From: an uncultured Lachnospiraceae bacterium | GTDB taxonomy: Bacteria > Bacillota > Clostridia > Lachnospirales > Lachnospiraceae | Direction: 5' to 3' | Length of the DNA stretch: 64,000 nucleotides | Assembly (NCBI GenBank): GCA_900316665.1 | Contig: ONDV01000001.1 | Location: 35,221-99,220 of the forward strand | Shown: positions 38,364 through 46,685 of the stretch, piece by piece | How positions within the stretch are numbered: position 1 is the first letter of the stretch | How the letters are laid out: the number at the start of each line of letters is the position of its first letter | Notes under the pieces: generated by a model | Database searches by the model: none | Told to the model about the DNA's origin: nothing | What the model saw: only the letters and a program-made list of their open reading frames with translations | Position numbers and translations under genes: made by a program

Positions 38364-39539
38364 ATGAAAATGATGGTTCTCGACTGGAACTTCTACGGCA
38401 AGGAACCTACATTCAGAGCTCTTAATAAACTCGGCATTGAAGTATGCCTTTTTTCCCATAAGGATTTCCAGGAACGTGTCAGTGCTGCTTTCACCAGCTC
38501 TTTTAAAAAATTCATTTCTGATAATCAACCTGACATCTGCTTTTCATATAATTTTTATCCCCTGCTGTCAGAGTCCTGTCATGAACTGAATATACCCTAC
38601 ATTTCCTTTATTTATGACAGTCCCTATGTCCTTCTCTATTCTACTGCCCTCCGCTACGAGACGAATCATGTATTCCTCTTCGATAGCGCGGAATGCCGCA
38701 AATTCAATCTCGGAGGATTCAAAAATGTTCATTATATGGTTCTGCCCGGAGATCCGGATTATATGAATGAGCTGTCCGAGCAAAACTACTCTTCCGACCG
38801 GGATTCATGTGACATCTCATTTGTAGGAGTCCTGTACAATGAAGAGCATAATTTTTATGAAAGATATGTTGATAAATCCGATAAGCTCCTGGTTGGATAT
38901 CTTGACGGCATAATGGACGCCCAGCATCTTGTTTACGGAACAGATCTGATTGAAAAATCATTTGATTCGGACATAATGGATAAAATCGGGAAAACCATGC
39001 AATACAAATTTAATTCAGAAGGAATAGAGACTCCTGAATATATCTACAGCAGGTACCTGGTCGACAGAAAAATGACCAGCCGCGAACGTTTTTCCTATCT
39101 TGAAGCCGTCGGCCGAGCTTTCCCGGGTAAGGCGCGTCTCTTTACGGTAGATAAGAATGTAAAAATACATAACATCAAAAATATGGGTATCGCCCTCTAT
39201 CCCAATGTAATGGCTTCAGTTTTTTCGCATTCCAAAATCAATCTCAACATCACCTTAAGAAGCATCACAAACGGCATACCTTTACGCTGCATAGATATCA
39301 TGAGCAGCGGAGGATTCCTTCTTTCAAATTATCAGGAAGATCTGGCCGAAGCTTTTTCCGCAGGAGAGGAATTTGACTATTTCGACAGCGAAGATTCTCT
39401 TGTTGAAAAAATTCATTACTGGCTGAATCATGACAAGGAACGACGGGAAGCTGCTGAAGCGGCAAAAGAACATATAAGGCGTGATTACAATTTCCCTGAT
39501 ACTTTCAGAAAAATGATCGACATTGCTGTAAATGAATGA
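38364..39539 (+). CDS. CgeB-like (DUF3880/group 1) glycosyltransferase
   Basis: 391 aa from ATG 38364, 8 nt after AGGAGG. An upstream in-frame start at 38259 lacks an RBS and is not conserved. Seen: MKMMVLDWNFYGKEPTFRALNKLGIEVCLF (first Rossmann strand), SYNFYPLLSESCHELNIPYISFIYDSP, VFLFDSAECRKFNLGGFKNVHYMVLPGDPD, and C-terminal GIPLRCIDIMSSGGFLLSNYQEDLAEAF with DSLVEKIHYWLNHDKERREAA. Paralogue of 15239-16420 and of the broken gene 35099-38223. Lies immediately before the late flagellar operon (convergent). Likely decorates flagellin or another flagellar protein; sugar unknown. Confidence 0.82.
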   Translation: MKMMVLDWNFYGKEPTFRALNKLGIEVCLFSHKDFQERVSAAFTSSFKKFISDNQPDICFSYNFYPLLSESCHELNIPYISFIYDSPYVLLYSTALRYETNHVFLFDSAECRKFNLGGFKNVHYMVLPGDPDYMNELSEQNYSSDRDSCDISFVGVLYNEEHNFYERYVDKSDKLLVGYLDGIMDAQHLVYGTDLIEKSFDSDIMDKIGKTMQYKFNSEGIETPEYIYSRYLVDRKMTSRERFSYLEAVGRAFPGKARLFTVDKNVKIHNIKNMGIALYPNVMASVFSHSKINLNITLRSITNGIPLRCIDIMSSGGFLLSNYQEDLAEAFSAGEEFDYFDSEDSLVEKIHYWLNHDKERREAAEAAKEHIRRDYNFPDTFRKMIDIAVNE

Positions 39540-39548
39540 TCTTCCAAA

Positions 39549-39574
39549 AAATGCAGGCATTACTGCCTGCATTT
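39549..39574. terminator. Bidirectional terminator
   Basis: Stem AATGCAGGCA-TTAC-TGCCTGCATT flanked by A-run and T-run, between the convergent glycosyltransferase and fliT-like genes. Confidence 0.88.
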
Positions 39575-39577
39575 CTT

Positions 39578-40060
39578 CTAATTCTTCTGATCCATAAAGC
39601 CCGGATCAGTGCTCTGTGACATAGTCTTATAATAGGAACTGACGGCCTTCTCATTTTTTCTGATACGGCGCGCCATCTTACGAACATCGGAAAATCTCTC
39701 AGCGGCAAGTTCCTTATTCTCTTTCTCTTCACGTTCCACAGCAGCTGAAAGAGCTGTTATCTTCCGGATAAGCTCCTTCATTTCCGCTATCTCATCGGCA
39801 TATTTGTCCTTATTTGTCCTGAGCTCTTCTCTGACCTTTTCATAGAGGGTCGAAAATCCGCTGTCGAGACGTTCAAGTTCGACAATAAGCCCGCCTTTTC
39901 TCGATAGATTCTCCTCAAGCTCATCAGGAGAAGATCTGGGATTCTTAAGGATTTCCTTTTGTTTTCCGTTCATCTCCCGGATCTGGTTCAATACACCTAT
40001 CTTCTTCTCGAGACTCTCGCACATCAAAAGGATGCTGTTTCTGTCAACCGGATTCTCCAT
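39578..40060 (-). CDS. FliT-like flagellar chaperone (putative)
   Basis: 160 aa, almost entirely helical and charged, with heptad-like coiled coil between about residues 70 and 130 (YEKVREELRTNKDKYADEIAEMKELIRKITALSAAVEREEKENKEL). Start overlaps the fliS stop by one base, the usual place for fliT, the export chaperone of the cap protein FliD. Sequence identity to FliT cannot be judged by eye, so the call rests on position, length and helical nature. Confidence 0.6.
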   Translation of the reverse strand: MENPVDRNSILLMCESLEKKIGVLNQIREMNGKQKEILKNPRSSPDELEENLSRKGGLIVELERLDSGFSTLYEKVREELRTNKDKYADEIAEMKELIRKITALSAAVEREEKENKELAAERFSDVRKMARRIRKNEKAVSSYYKTMSQSTDPGFMDQKN

Positions 40061-40452
40061 CAGGCTACGACCGTCCCTCCGGCCTTATTGTTTTTCATAA
40101 CCTGGACCCATGTATCACGCATAGTGTGCATATGCTCAAGGCATTCATTCAGGATATCCTTGTCCTTCTTGATATTTGCCCACATCAGGCGATCCCTTAA
40201 ATAGGAATAAACCTTGTCGAAATCATCCGCTACAGGATATTTGTGATTGAGTGTGCACTGCAGCTCTTCGATTATCGCATCTGCCTTTCTGATATTGTTA
40301 TGCGCCTTCTCGATGTCATTGTTCTCGATGGCTGACAAAGCTATATTTGCAAACTTGATAGCTCCGTCATAAAGCATAAGTGTAAGCTCCGCCGGAGAAG
40401 CCGTCATTACCTTGCTGTTCTGATAAGTCTTATATCCCTCGGATTTCAGCAT
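40060..40452 (-). CDS. fliS: Flagellar export chaperone FliS
   Basis: Cytosolic chaperone that prevents flagellin from polymerising before export. 130 aa. Seen: YQNSKVMTASPAELTLMLYDGAIKFANIA (family signature), helical bundle, and YLRDRLMWANIKKDKDILNECL. ATG after AAGGAGG. In Firmicutes FliS and CsrA-FliW form a flagellin feedback circuit, and all are in this operon. Follows fliD by 19 bp. Confidence 0.96.
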   Translation of the reverse strand: MLKSEGYKTYQNSKVMTASPAELTLMLYDGAIKFANIALSAIENNDIEKAHNNIRKADAIIEELQCTLNHKYPVADDFDKVYSYLRDRLMWANIKKDKDILNECLEHMHTMRDTWVQVMKNNKAGGTVVA

Positions 40453-40471
40453 TAACTATTCCTCCTTAATA

Positions 40472-41968
40472 TTAACCGAGCATATGTGTAAGCGAACTTG
40501 AATTGGAATTAAGCTTGGTAAGAGCCGACTCCATATTGGAAAACTTCTTGTAATAGCTGTCTTCCATATCTGTAAGTCTTTTATTCCATTCCTTGATCAG
40601 CTTTGTATATTCGCTGTATTCAGATGCCATCTCCTTGTCGTTATAGACACTGTATTTTGACCTGACGCTTGAAGTCTGCATCTTTTTATCAAGAGCGGAA
40701 TATAATCCGCCGGTCAGCTGCTTCATGAATTCTACCACACTGTCCGGATCCCTGGTAAGAGCTTCTTTCAGCTTATCCGAGCTGGTTGAAGTAGAAGAAT
40801 CGTCCTCATCACCATCTATGTGATATGCATTCTGTTCGTTCTTCGATGCATTTAAAAATCCCAGAGTATGGATTCCAAACGTAGTAAGCGAATATTTTTT
40901 GCCGTTAATAGTATACGAAGCGCTCATGCTATTCGTCATAGTATCCAGAATGCTGCCAAGGGAATCATCGTTTCTTAGAAGCGAATCCTTGATCTTTGTC
41001 TCCCACTTTTCTACTTCAGTATCGGACATATTTTTCTTCTGTTCATCCGTCAGAGGATCATATCCCTTTGCCGAAGCAGCATTATATCTGGTAGTGAGAT
41101 CATTTACGATACTGTTATACTGGGACAGAAAATCCTTGATCTTGTCATAAAGACCGTCTATATCAGTAGCTACCGTAACGGATACATCCGATGTCGTCAC
41201 TGCCTGTGCATTTATATTGAGTCCGTTAATCGAAAATGAATTAGAGTTGTTGGTAAACGTCGCACCGTCAAGCATGATCTCTGCATCAGCGCCGTTTCTT
41301 TTTTTTGCACCTGCTGACTCATTGAGCCTTAAAATATCAAGGGCTCTGCTGCCGTCTGATCCTGACTCTGAAAGAGAGAAGTCATAGTCCTTTCCGCTCT
41401 TTGGTGAGCTTACAAATATTCTTCCGTTCGCCTCGTCAAAGCTGGCTTTCAGTCCCGTCTCCTTCAGCTTGCTCACAAGATTTCCGATAGTCATATCAGC
41501 GTTCACATCGATATCAGTAGTCTTGTTATTGTATGTAACAGAAATCTTGGAGCCGTCGTTGTCGTTATATCCAAGATCCGAAAGCTTTGTGCCTGCGGTA
41601 AGGCTTCCGTCCGAACCTTCCGGAAGCGATATCTTATCTCCTGTCAAATACGAAGCGGCAGCCAGTCTATTAATACTAAGAGTATGAACACCTGTCACCG
41701 CCGAACCTGATGCTGAAACAGCAGCCTTCGTACTGTCAGATGCAGTTGCCTTCATGCTCTGATAGGCTGTTGAGAATCTGAGACTCGAAAGCGAGGAGTG
41801 AAGGCTCTTCATCTTCTTGTTTATTTCCGTCCATTCCTCTTGTTTCCAGGAAAGCTTGGTCTGAGCCTTGGTATAATTTTCAACCTTAGTCCTGTATCCC
41901 GATACAAGCGCTGATACAAGCGACTCTGTATCCATACCGGATGTCAGTCCTGATAATCTTATTGCCAT
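40472..41968 (-). CDS. fliD: Flagellar filament cap protein FliD
   Basis: Caps the filament and guides flagellin assembly. 498 aa. Seen: canonical N-terminus RLSGLTSGMDTESLVSALVSGYRTKVENY, D2-D3 domains (GVHTLSINRLAAASYLTG; FSINGLNINAQAVTTSDVSVTVATDIDGLYDKIKDFLSQYNSIVNDL), and C-terminal coiled coil LIKEWNKRLTDMEDSYYKKFSNMESALTKLNSNSSSL. Located between flaG and fliS as usual. A second, atypical FliD-like gene is at 33708. Confidence 0.96.
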   Translation of the reverse strand: MAIRLSGLTSGMDTESLVSALVSGYRTKVENYTKAQTKLSWKQEEWTEINKKMKSLHSSLSSLRFSTAYQSMKATASDSTKAAVSASGSAVTGVHTLSINRLAAASYLTGDKISLPEGSDGSLTAGTKLSDLGYNDNDGSKISVTYNNKTTDIDVNADMTIGNLVSKLKETGLKASFDEANGRIFVSSPKSGKDYDFSLSESGSDGSRALDILRLNESAGAKKRNGADAEIMLDGATFTNNSNSFSINGLNINAQAVTTSDVSVTVATDIDGLYDKIKDFLSQYNSIVNDLTTRYNAASAKGYDPLTDEQKKNMSDTEVEKWETKIKDSLLRNDDSLGSILDTMTNSMSASYTINGKKYSLTTFGIHTLGFLNASKNEQNAYHIDGDEDDSSTSTSSDKLKEALTRDPDSVVEFMKQLTGGLYSALDKKMQTSSVRSKYSVYNDKEMASEYSEYTKLIKEWNKRLTDMEDSYYKKFSNMESALTKLNSNSSSLTHMLG

Positions 41969-41971
41969 ATC

Positions 41972-42376
41972 TTACCTCTTCTCGTCTACCATGATGCCGG
42001 CCAGTTCCCATACCTTTGCTATCATATCAAGCGTTTTTTCCGGTGGAAATTCCTTGATTACTTTCTTGGTATCCTTGTCAATGATCTTTATCATCACTCG
42101 GTTAGTAGCCTTATGTACAGAAAAAACCGCCTCTGTGTTGCCGTATTCCTTGTTGATTTTGTCAACGGCATTTTTTATCGCCTCAGGTGAGGCCTTGCCA
42201 TTGTTTAAAGAACTGTCATCGTCTTTATTTTCTGCTGTTTTTCCTGTGTCTGATGGTTCAACCGTCTCATTTGTTCTGACTGTTGTGCTCTGCGACGTGA
42301 TGCTAACAGGAGCAATATCGCCCGTCATCCCTGAATAATCATTCTGTACAGTACCTGTACTTCCTATAGAAGTCAT
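41972..42376 (-). CDS. flaG: FlaG family protein
   Basis: 134 aa from ATG 42376 (MTSIGSTG), 8 nt after GGAGG. A GTG three codons earlier is less likely. N-terminal 60 residues are Ser/Thr-rich and disordered-looking; the C-terminal FlaG domain shows FSVHKATNRVMIKIIDKDTKKVIKEFPPEKTLDMIAKVWELAGIMVDEKR. FlaG affects filament length in other bacteria. 3 bp before fliD. Confidence 0.93.
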   Translation of the reverse strand: MTSIGSTGTVQNDYSGMTGDIAPVSITSQSTTVRTNETVEPSDTGKTAENKDDDSSLNNGKASPEAIKNAVDKINKEYGNTEAVFSVHKATNRVMIKIIDKDTKKVIKEFPPEKTLDMIAKVWELAGIMVDEKR

Positions 42377-42475
42377 TATCAACACCTCCTTGTGTCAGAC
42401 TCTTAGTACTTATCCTTCATATTTTACATATCGGACAGATTATCTTAAATATAAAGGCTTTTTCAATAACATTTT

Positions 42476-42691
42476 TTACATCAGCTTCTTAAGATCCGCC
42501 ATCGCGTCCGGATTCATGGCTTCCTCATTGGACTTTACTATCTGAAGATAGAGTTCCTTCCGGTAGACAGGCACATCTTTAGGCGCTGTGATGCCTATTT
42601 TTATCTGGTCTCCTCTTACGTCCAAAACCGTAACTTCCACATCGTTATTTATAACTATTGATTCACCTTTTTTTCTAGTCAGCGCCAGCAT
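42476..42691 (-). CDS. csrA: Carbon storage regulator CsrA
   Basis: RNA-binding translational repressor; in Bacillus it blocks flagellin (hag) mRNA. 71 aa. Seen: MLALTRKKGESIVINNDVEVTVLDVRGDQIKIGITAPKDVPVYRKELY, the RNA-binding strands with the usual Arg/Leu positions. Stop of fliW and start of csrA are 1 bp apart, so they are translationally coupled. No flagellin gene is in the window, so its target is elsewhere. Confidence 0.97.
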   Translation of the reverse strand: MLALTRKKGESIVINNDVEVTVLDVRGDQIKIGITAPKDVPVYRKELYLQIVKSNEEAMNPDAMADLKKLM

Positions 42692-42692
42692 C

Positions 42693-43154
42693 TCAGTTAC
42701 CCGCCTCCTTCTTATCTTTCAGCAGATGATAAATGGGAAATCTGATCTGATAATCCTCATTTTCGACTATTATCTGAGCAGCCTTCATAGTATCTGTATT
42801 AATAATGAACGGAGCCTTAAGATTTACCGACATATCCGTGATGTCAGTGGGAACCCTGACTGTCACCAGCACATAGAGATTCTCTTCCGTAAGGTTGCCA
42901 ATGGAAAGAAGAAGCTCGTCATTCACCACAGGATTGTAATCCTGAAAAATAACAGACGGCTGAATGACCGGAAGAGCAAATTTCGGCTCATCCATCGACT
43001 GCAGCCACATTATTGTATTCTTATCTTCGCTGTCTTTATCATAAATAAGAGCGAATTTCTTCAGATTCGGAAAACCTATTATTCCGTTGGGAAGATTAAT
43101 TATCTTTTTATCTTCAATATCGATAGACCCGAAAAGTCTGGTATCTGCCTTCAT
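42693..43154 (-). CDS. fliW: Flagellar assembly factor FliW
   Basis: Binds CsrA or flagellin and so couples flagellin synthesis to export. 153 aa. Seen: LPNGIIGFPNLKKFALIYD, PFMWLQS-type segment NTIMWLQSMDEPKFALPVIQP, and VTVRVPTDITDMSVNLKAPFIINTDTMKAAQIIVENEDYQIRFPI. Located between flgL and csrA as in Bacillus. Confidence 0.97.
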   Translation of the reverse strand: MKADTRLFGSIDIEDKKIINLPNGIIGFPNLKKFALIYDKDSEDKNTIMWLQSMDEPKFALPVIQPSVIFQDYNPVVNDELLLSIGNLTEENLYVLVTVRVPTDITDMSVNLKAPFIINTDTMKAAQIIVENEDYQIRFPIYHLLKDKKEAGN

Positions 43155-43185
43155 CTTTCTACCCCTTACTGTAAAATTTTCTCCG

Positions 43186-44772
43186 TCAGATGTAATTCAA
43201 AAGACTCAATTTACCTATCTTGCCGGCAGCTGTAATGCTTGCCTGATAAGCATTATAAGCATCAGTAAATCTTATCGCCGCCGTAGACAGATCTATATCG
43301 TCATTCTTTGACTGAAGCTCCTGAACCGTCTCCTTCTGTTCAGACATTCTCTTGCCGGTCATCCTGATCTGATCCTCACGGCAGCCGAGTTCAGTTCTTG
43401 CGAGGGTTATGTCACTGTCATATTTCTCAGTTCTGCTTATCTCGGAATTGAAGATCTTCTGCAAATCATCATCACAATAATCCACTTCGCGAGACGCTGC
43501 GTCAAGCCACTTCTTTATATTCTCCTGATCCTCATTTCCGGAATATCTTTTATCGTCAAGCATTGACTTCAGCTTGTCAACCTTGTCATGAGCTGAAATC
43601 GATCTGGAGACAGTACTTATCATATTTTCGATATCTCTATATATTGAGGAATCAAAAATATTGCAAGCCTCGACATTCACTTTCATCTCCTGATTTGCGG
43701 CAATGGTGTATTTAATGTCATAAGTTTTCTCGCTGCCGTCGCTGTTATATTTATCAAATCTTATTTTTTTGTTTGGATCCGTTACATCAGTGCAGTTATA
43801 ATAATACTCAGGTCTTAGTTCGCCGTCTGTAAATCCGGTTCTGTTGTATCTGATCTTTATCATCGCGTTTTCTGACTGAAGGTCGGATGCCATCTGATCC
43901 CCGAAAATAAGCTCGCCGGTGCTTCTGATAAGAATTGCAGATGACGCATCTATTTTCTTTTCCACGCCTCCCGATGCCTGAAGCCATTCATTCTCATCCT
44001 TATATACCGTTACAGCTATGGTTGTATCCACCGGATCGCCTGTCGCGGGGTCAGTGCCTGTCACTTCGAGCTTCATCTGTCCGGATTCTGCATATCCAGT
44101 ATCAGTATCATCAGATGAAGAATCATTCTGCACTGAAGTAATTGCGCTGTATCCCAGCCTTATACGCTTGTAATCGCTCTCCCTTACCTTCACAATGGAT
44201 GCTGTATCGGAAAGCTTTTCAGGAGTCTCCGGAACACTGATACCCGGTGTGTAATAGCGGCTGTCCTCTATAAGGTCGTTCACTTTCAGATTCTGCTCTA
44301 TATTATAGCTTGTCTTTTTCTCATTTTCCGTAAACGTGAGCTTCTTATCAGTCCTGTATCCGGTAAATACGGTGCGTCCCGCGTAGTCAGCATTTCCTTC
44401 GGCATATATCTGCTCCTGCAGTGACTTTAGCTGAGTCAATATTGTATTCCTGTCAGTCTGGGTAAGAGTTCCGTTAGCGCCCTGATCGGCCAAGGTATGC
44501 ATATCCTTGACAAGCGACTTCATATTGTTGAGCGCTGTCTCTGACACATCCATCCATTCCTCGGCGTCCGGTATGTTTCTGGAATAATACTGGTCTATCT
44601 TGGCAAGCTGGGTCGAAAGTCGCAGAGACCTTACAGCTACGACCGGATCATCTGACGGCCTGTCGATAGCCTTCTGCGTATTCATCTGCGTATATCTCTT
44701 GTCAACCTGAGTCTTTACACCCGTGATATTCTGATCTGCAGAATCCATTATCATGCTGTTTGTAATTCTCAT
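43186..44772 (-). CDS. flgL: Hook-filament junction protein FlgL
   Basis: Second junction protein (HAP3). 528 aa, longer than the common 300-400 aa because of an extended variable middle domain (about 180-400). Seen: flagellin-like N-terminus MRITNSMIMDSADQNITGVKTQVDKRYTQMNTQKAIDRPSDDPVVAVRSLRL and a C-terminal flagellin-like helix (DIDLSTAAIRFTDAYNAYQASITAAGKIGKLSLLNYI). Follows the second flgK. Confidence 0.94.
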   Translation of the reverse strand: MRITNSMIMDSADQNITGVKTQVDKRYTQMNTQKAIDRPSDDPVVAVRSLRLSTQLAKIDQYYSRNIPDAEEWMDVSETALNNMKSLVKDMHTLADQGANGTLTQTDRNTILTQLKSLQEQIYAEGNADYAGRTVFTGYRTDKKLTFTENEKKTSYNIEQNLKVNDLIEDSRYYTPGISVPETPEKLSDTASIVKVRESDYKRIRLGYSAITSVQNDSSSDDTDTGYAESGQMKLEVTGTDPATGDPVDTTIAVTVYKDENEWLQASGGVEKKIDASSAILIRSTGELIFGDQMASDLQSENAMIKIRYNRTGFTDGELRPEYYYNCTDVTDPNKKIRFDKYNSDGSEKTYDIKYTIAANQEMKVNVEACNIFDSSIYRDIENMISTVSRSISAHDKVDKLKSMLDDKRYSGNEDQENIKKWLDAASREVDYCDDDLQKIFNSEISRTEKYDSDITLARTELGCREDQIRMTGKRMSEQKETVQELQSKNDDIDLSTAAIRFTDAYNAYQASITAAGKIGKLSLLNYI

Positions 44773-44793
44773 AAGATACCGCTCCTATCCGTC

Positions 44794-46662
44794 TTATACT
44801 CCGGTTTGTGTAATAAGCCTGTCATACATCTCATTAAGAACCTGAATGGTTTTGGAAGCCAGATTATAGGCATTTTGAAATTTAACAAGGTCAACCGATT
44901 CATCATCTTCATCTACACCGGAAACTGACTTTCTCTGCTTAGCGATGGAATTAGAAATTGACTTGTAATTTTTCTCGAATACCGAACACTCCTGAGAGTC
45001 CACTGTGATATCCGCATAGATACATTTCAAAAACTCGCTTCCTCCGCTTTGTCTGAATATCTTCTCCTTGCTCTCCAGATTCAAAAGCTTTGAAATAATA
45101 TCAGATGCTTCAGCTCCGTTATCAATATGAGTTCCATCAGCTGCCTCTGTGTATGTCTTTGTTCCGAATAACCCGGAGTCTGCCTGGACCTTTGATGATA
45201 TTTTCACATTCTCCGCCGTCATCAGATAATAAGTGTCATCACAGGCATCTCCGGAGAAATTATAGGTCTTCTCCTGACCTTTGACACTGTCTGTAAAACC
45301 AAGCTCTTTATTGTCGCTTGCGCCGGTAGCTGTAAAAATTACGCCGGCCTTGTTTCCATAAGAATCTTCTGCATTTTTCTCAATATTATTGAAGCTCTCA
45401 GAGAAAGCCCTGAGAAACTGGTTCATCTGATTCTGGTAATATGCAACTCCCTTGTAATCATTTGATGAACCCACCTCCAGCTTTGCTCCCTGCATATCAT
45501 TGATGGTTGCCGTATCGATAGAAGCATGATCGAGAGTAAATGTCATCCCGGTGATCTGTCCGTTTGCGTCGGTGTTGACTGAAAACCCGCTGTAATTATA
45601 AACCTTGTTCAGCACGGTAAAGCTGCCCTGAACAGGAAGATTTAAATTATTTATGTCTTTGCATGACGGATAATTTATAGTAACGGATCCTGTCGAAGCT
45701 GCTGCCACATAGCCTTTCAGATTTTCGTCATTATTACCGTCCATGAGATCAAACATTGCCTTGAGCTCGCCTGACATAGCAGATGAATTCATAGGGATCT
45801 TCTCGCCCGAATCCTTCCAGACCACATCGTATAGACCGTCTGCGTCAGACTGTGAGTTTCTGTACTTCCTTACATCTGTTGTAAGCTCGTTATAAGTAAA
45901 ATTATTGACAAGATTCTTTCCGTTCAGCTTTACATAATATTCAGTCGCTCCGGTATACATATCAGGGAAATTCGTATTATGGACTTTATTCTCTTCGGTC
46001 GTGACCGGTATTATCTTTGAAAGTTCATCCACTAAAAGCGCGCGTTGGTCTCTGAGCTCATTCGCATGTCCGCCCTGCTGCTCCAGGACATTTATCTCCC
46101 TGTTTATTATGGAGATCTTCTTGGAAATAGAATTTATCTCATCTACAGTAGTCTTGATCTCGTCATTGATCCCCGTCTGCATTTCCTTCAGATTTCCGGA
46201 AATGTGATTAAAGTAATCCGTCAGCTCCTTGGCATCCGAGATGAATTCATTTCGTACGGATTTATCTGAAGCATTGGATTTCACGGAATCCAGAGCATTG
46301 AACATCTTGGTATAGATGGTATTAAAGCCCGGAGTTGCGGTATTATCCTTGAAATAGTCCTCGATCTGCGTCATGTAATAGGTCTTTTTCTCATAGAGAC
46401 CATATCTTGACTGATTATTCCAGTATTTATCATCATAATATTTATCGCGGAGCTGGATTATATTATCGGCGATCACGCCTGTTCCCATGCTGCCGTACTG
46501 CTGATGTACTCTTATGGCCCGACCGCTCTTCATCTCCACTTTCTGTCTGGAATAACCTTTAGTATCCAGATTAGACACATTGTTAGCCGCATTATTTACA
46601 GCAGCCTGGTAAGCATTCAGACCGCTTCCGGCAATTGTAAGACCGAAAAAAGTTGATGGCAT
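44794..46662 (-). CDS. flgK: Hook-associated protein FlgK, second copy
   Basis: 622 aa. N-terminus FFGLTIAGSGLNAYQAAVNNAANNVSNLDTKGYSRQKV has the rod/hook-family helix. NEIKTTVDEINSISKKISIINREINVLEQQGGHANELRDQRALLVDELSKI is typical of FlgK. C-terminus DLVKFQNAYNLASKTIQVLNEMYDRLI. Diverged from the neighbouring flgK at 46686, so each may form its own part of the junction. 23 bp after it. Confidence 0.92.
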   Translation of the reverse strand: MPSTFFGLTIAGSGLNAYQAAVNNAANNVSNLDTKGYSRQKVEMKSGRAIRVHQQYGSMGTGVIADNIIQLRDKYYDDKYWNNQSRYGLYEKKTYYMTQIEDYFKDNTATPGFNTIYTKMFNALDSVKSNASDKSVRNEFISDAKELTDYFNHISGNLKEMQTGINDEIKTTVDEINSISKKISIINREINVLEQQGGHANELRDQRALLVDELSKIIPVTTEENKVHNTNFPDMYTGATEYYVKLNGKNLVNNFTYNELTTDVRKYRNSQSDADGLYDVVWKDSGEKIPMNSSAMSGELKAMFDLMDGNNDENLKGYVAAASTGSVTINYPSCKDINNLNLPVQGSFTVLNKVYNYSGFSVNTDANGQITGMTFTLDHASIDTATINDMQGAKLEVGSSNDYKGVAYYQNQMNQFLRAFSESFNNIEKNAEDSYGNKAGVIFTATGASDNKELGFTDSVKGQEKTYNFSGDACDDTYYLMTAENVKISSKVQADSGLFGTKTYTEAADGTHIDNGAEASDIISKLLNLESKEKIFRQSGGSEFLKCIYADITVDSQECSVFEKNYKSISNSIAKQRKSVSGVDEDDESVDLVKFQNAYNLASKTIQVLNEMYDRLITQTGV

Positions 46663-46685
46663 TAAGCGCCTCCTGAATTAATTGA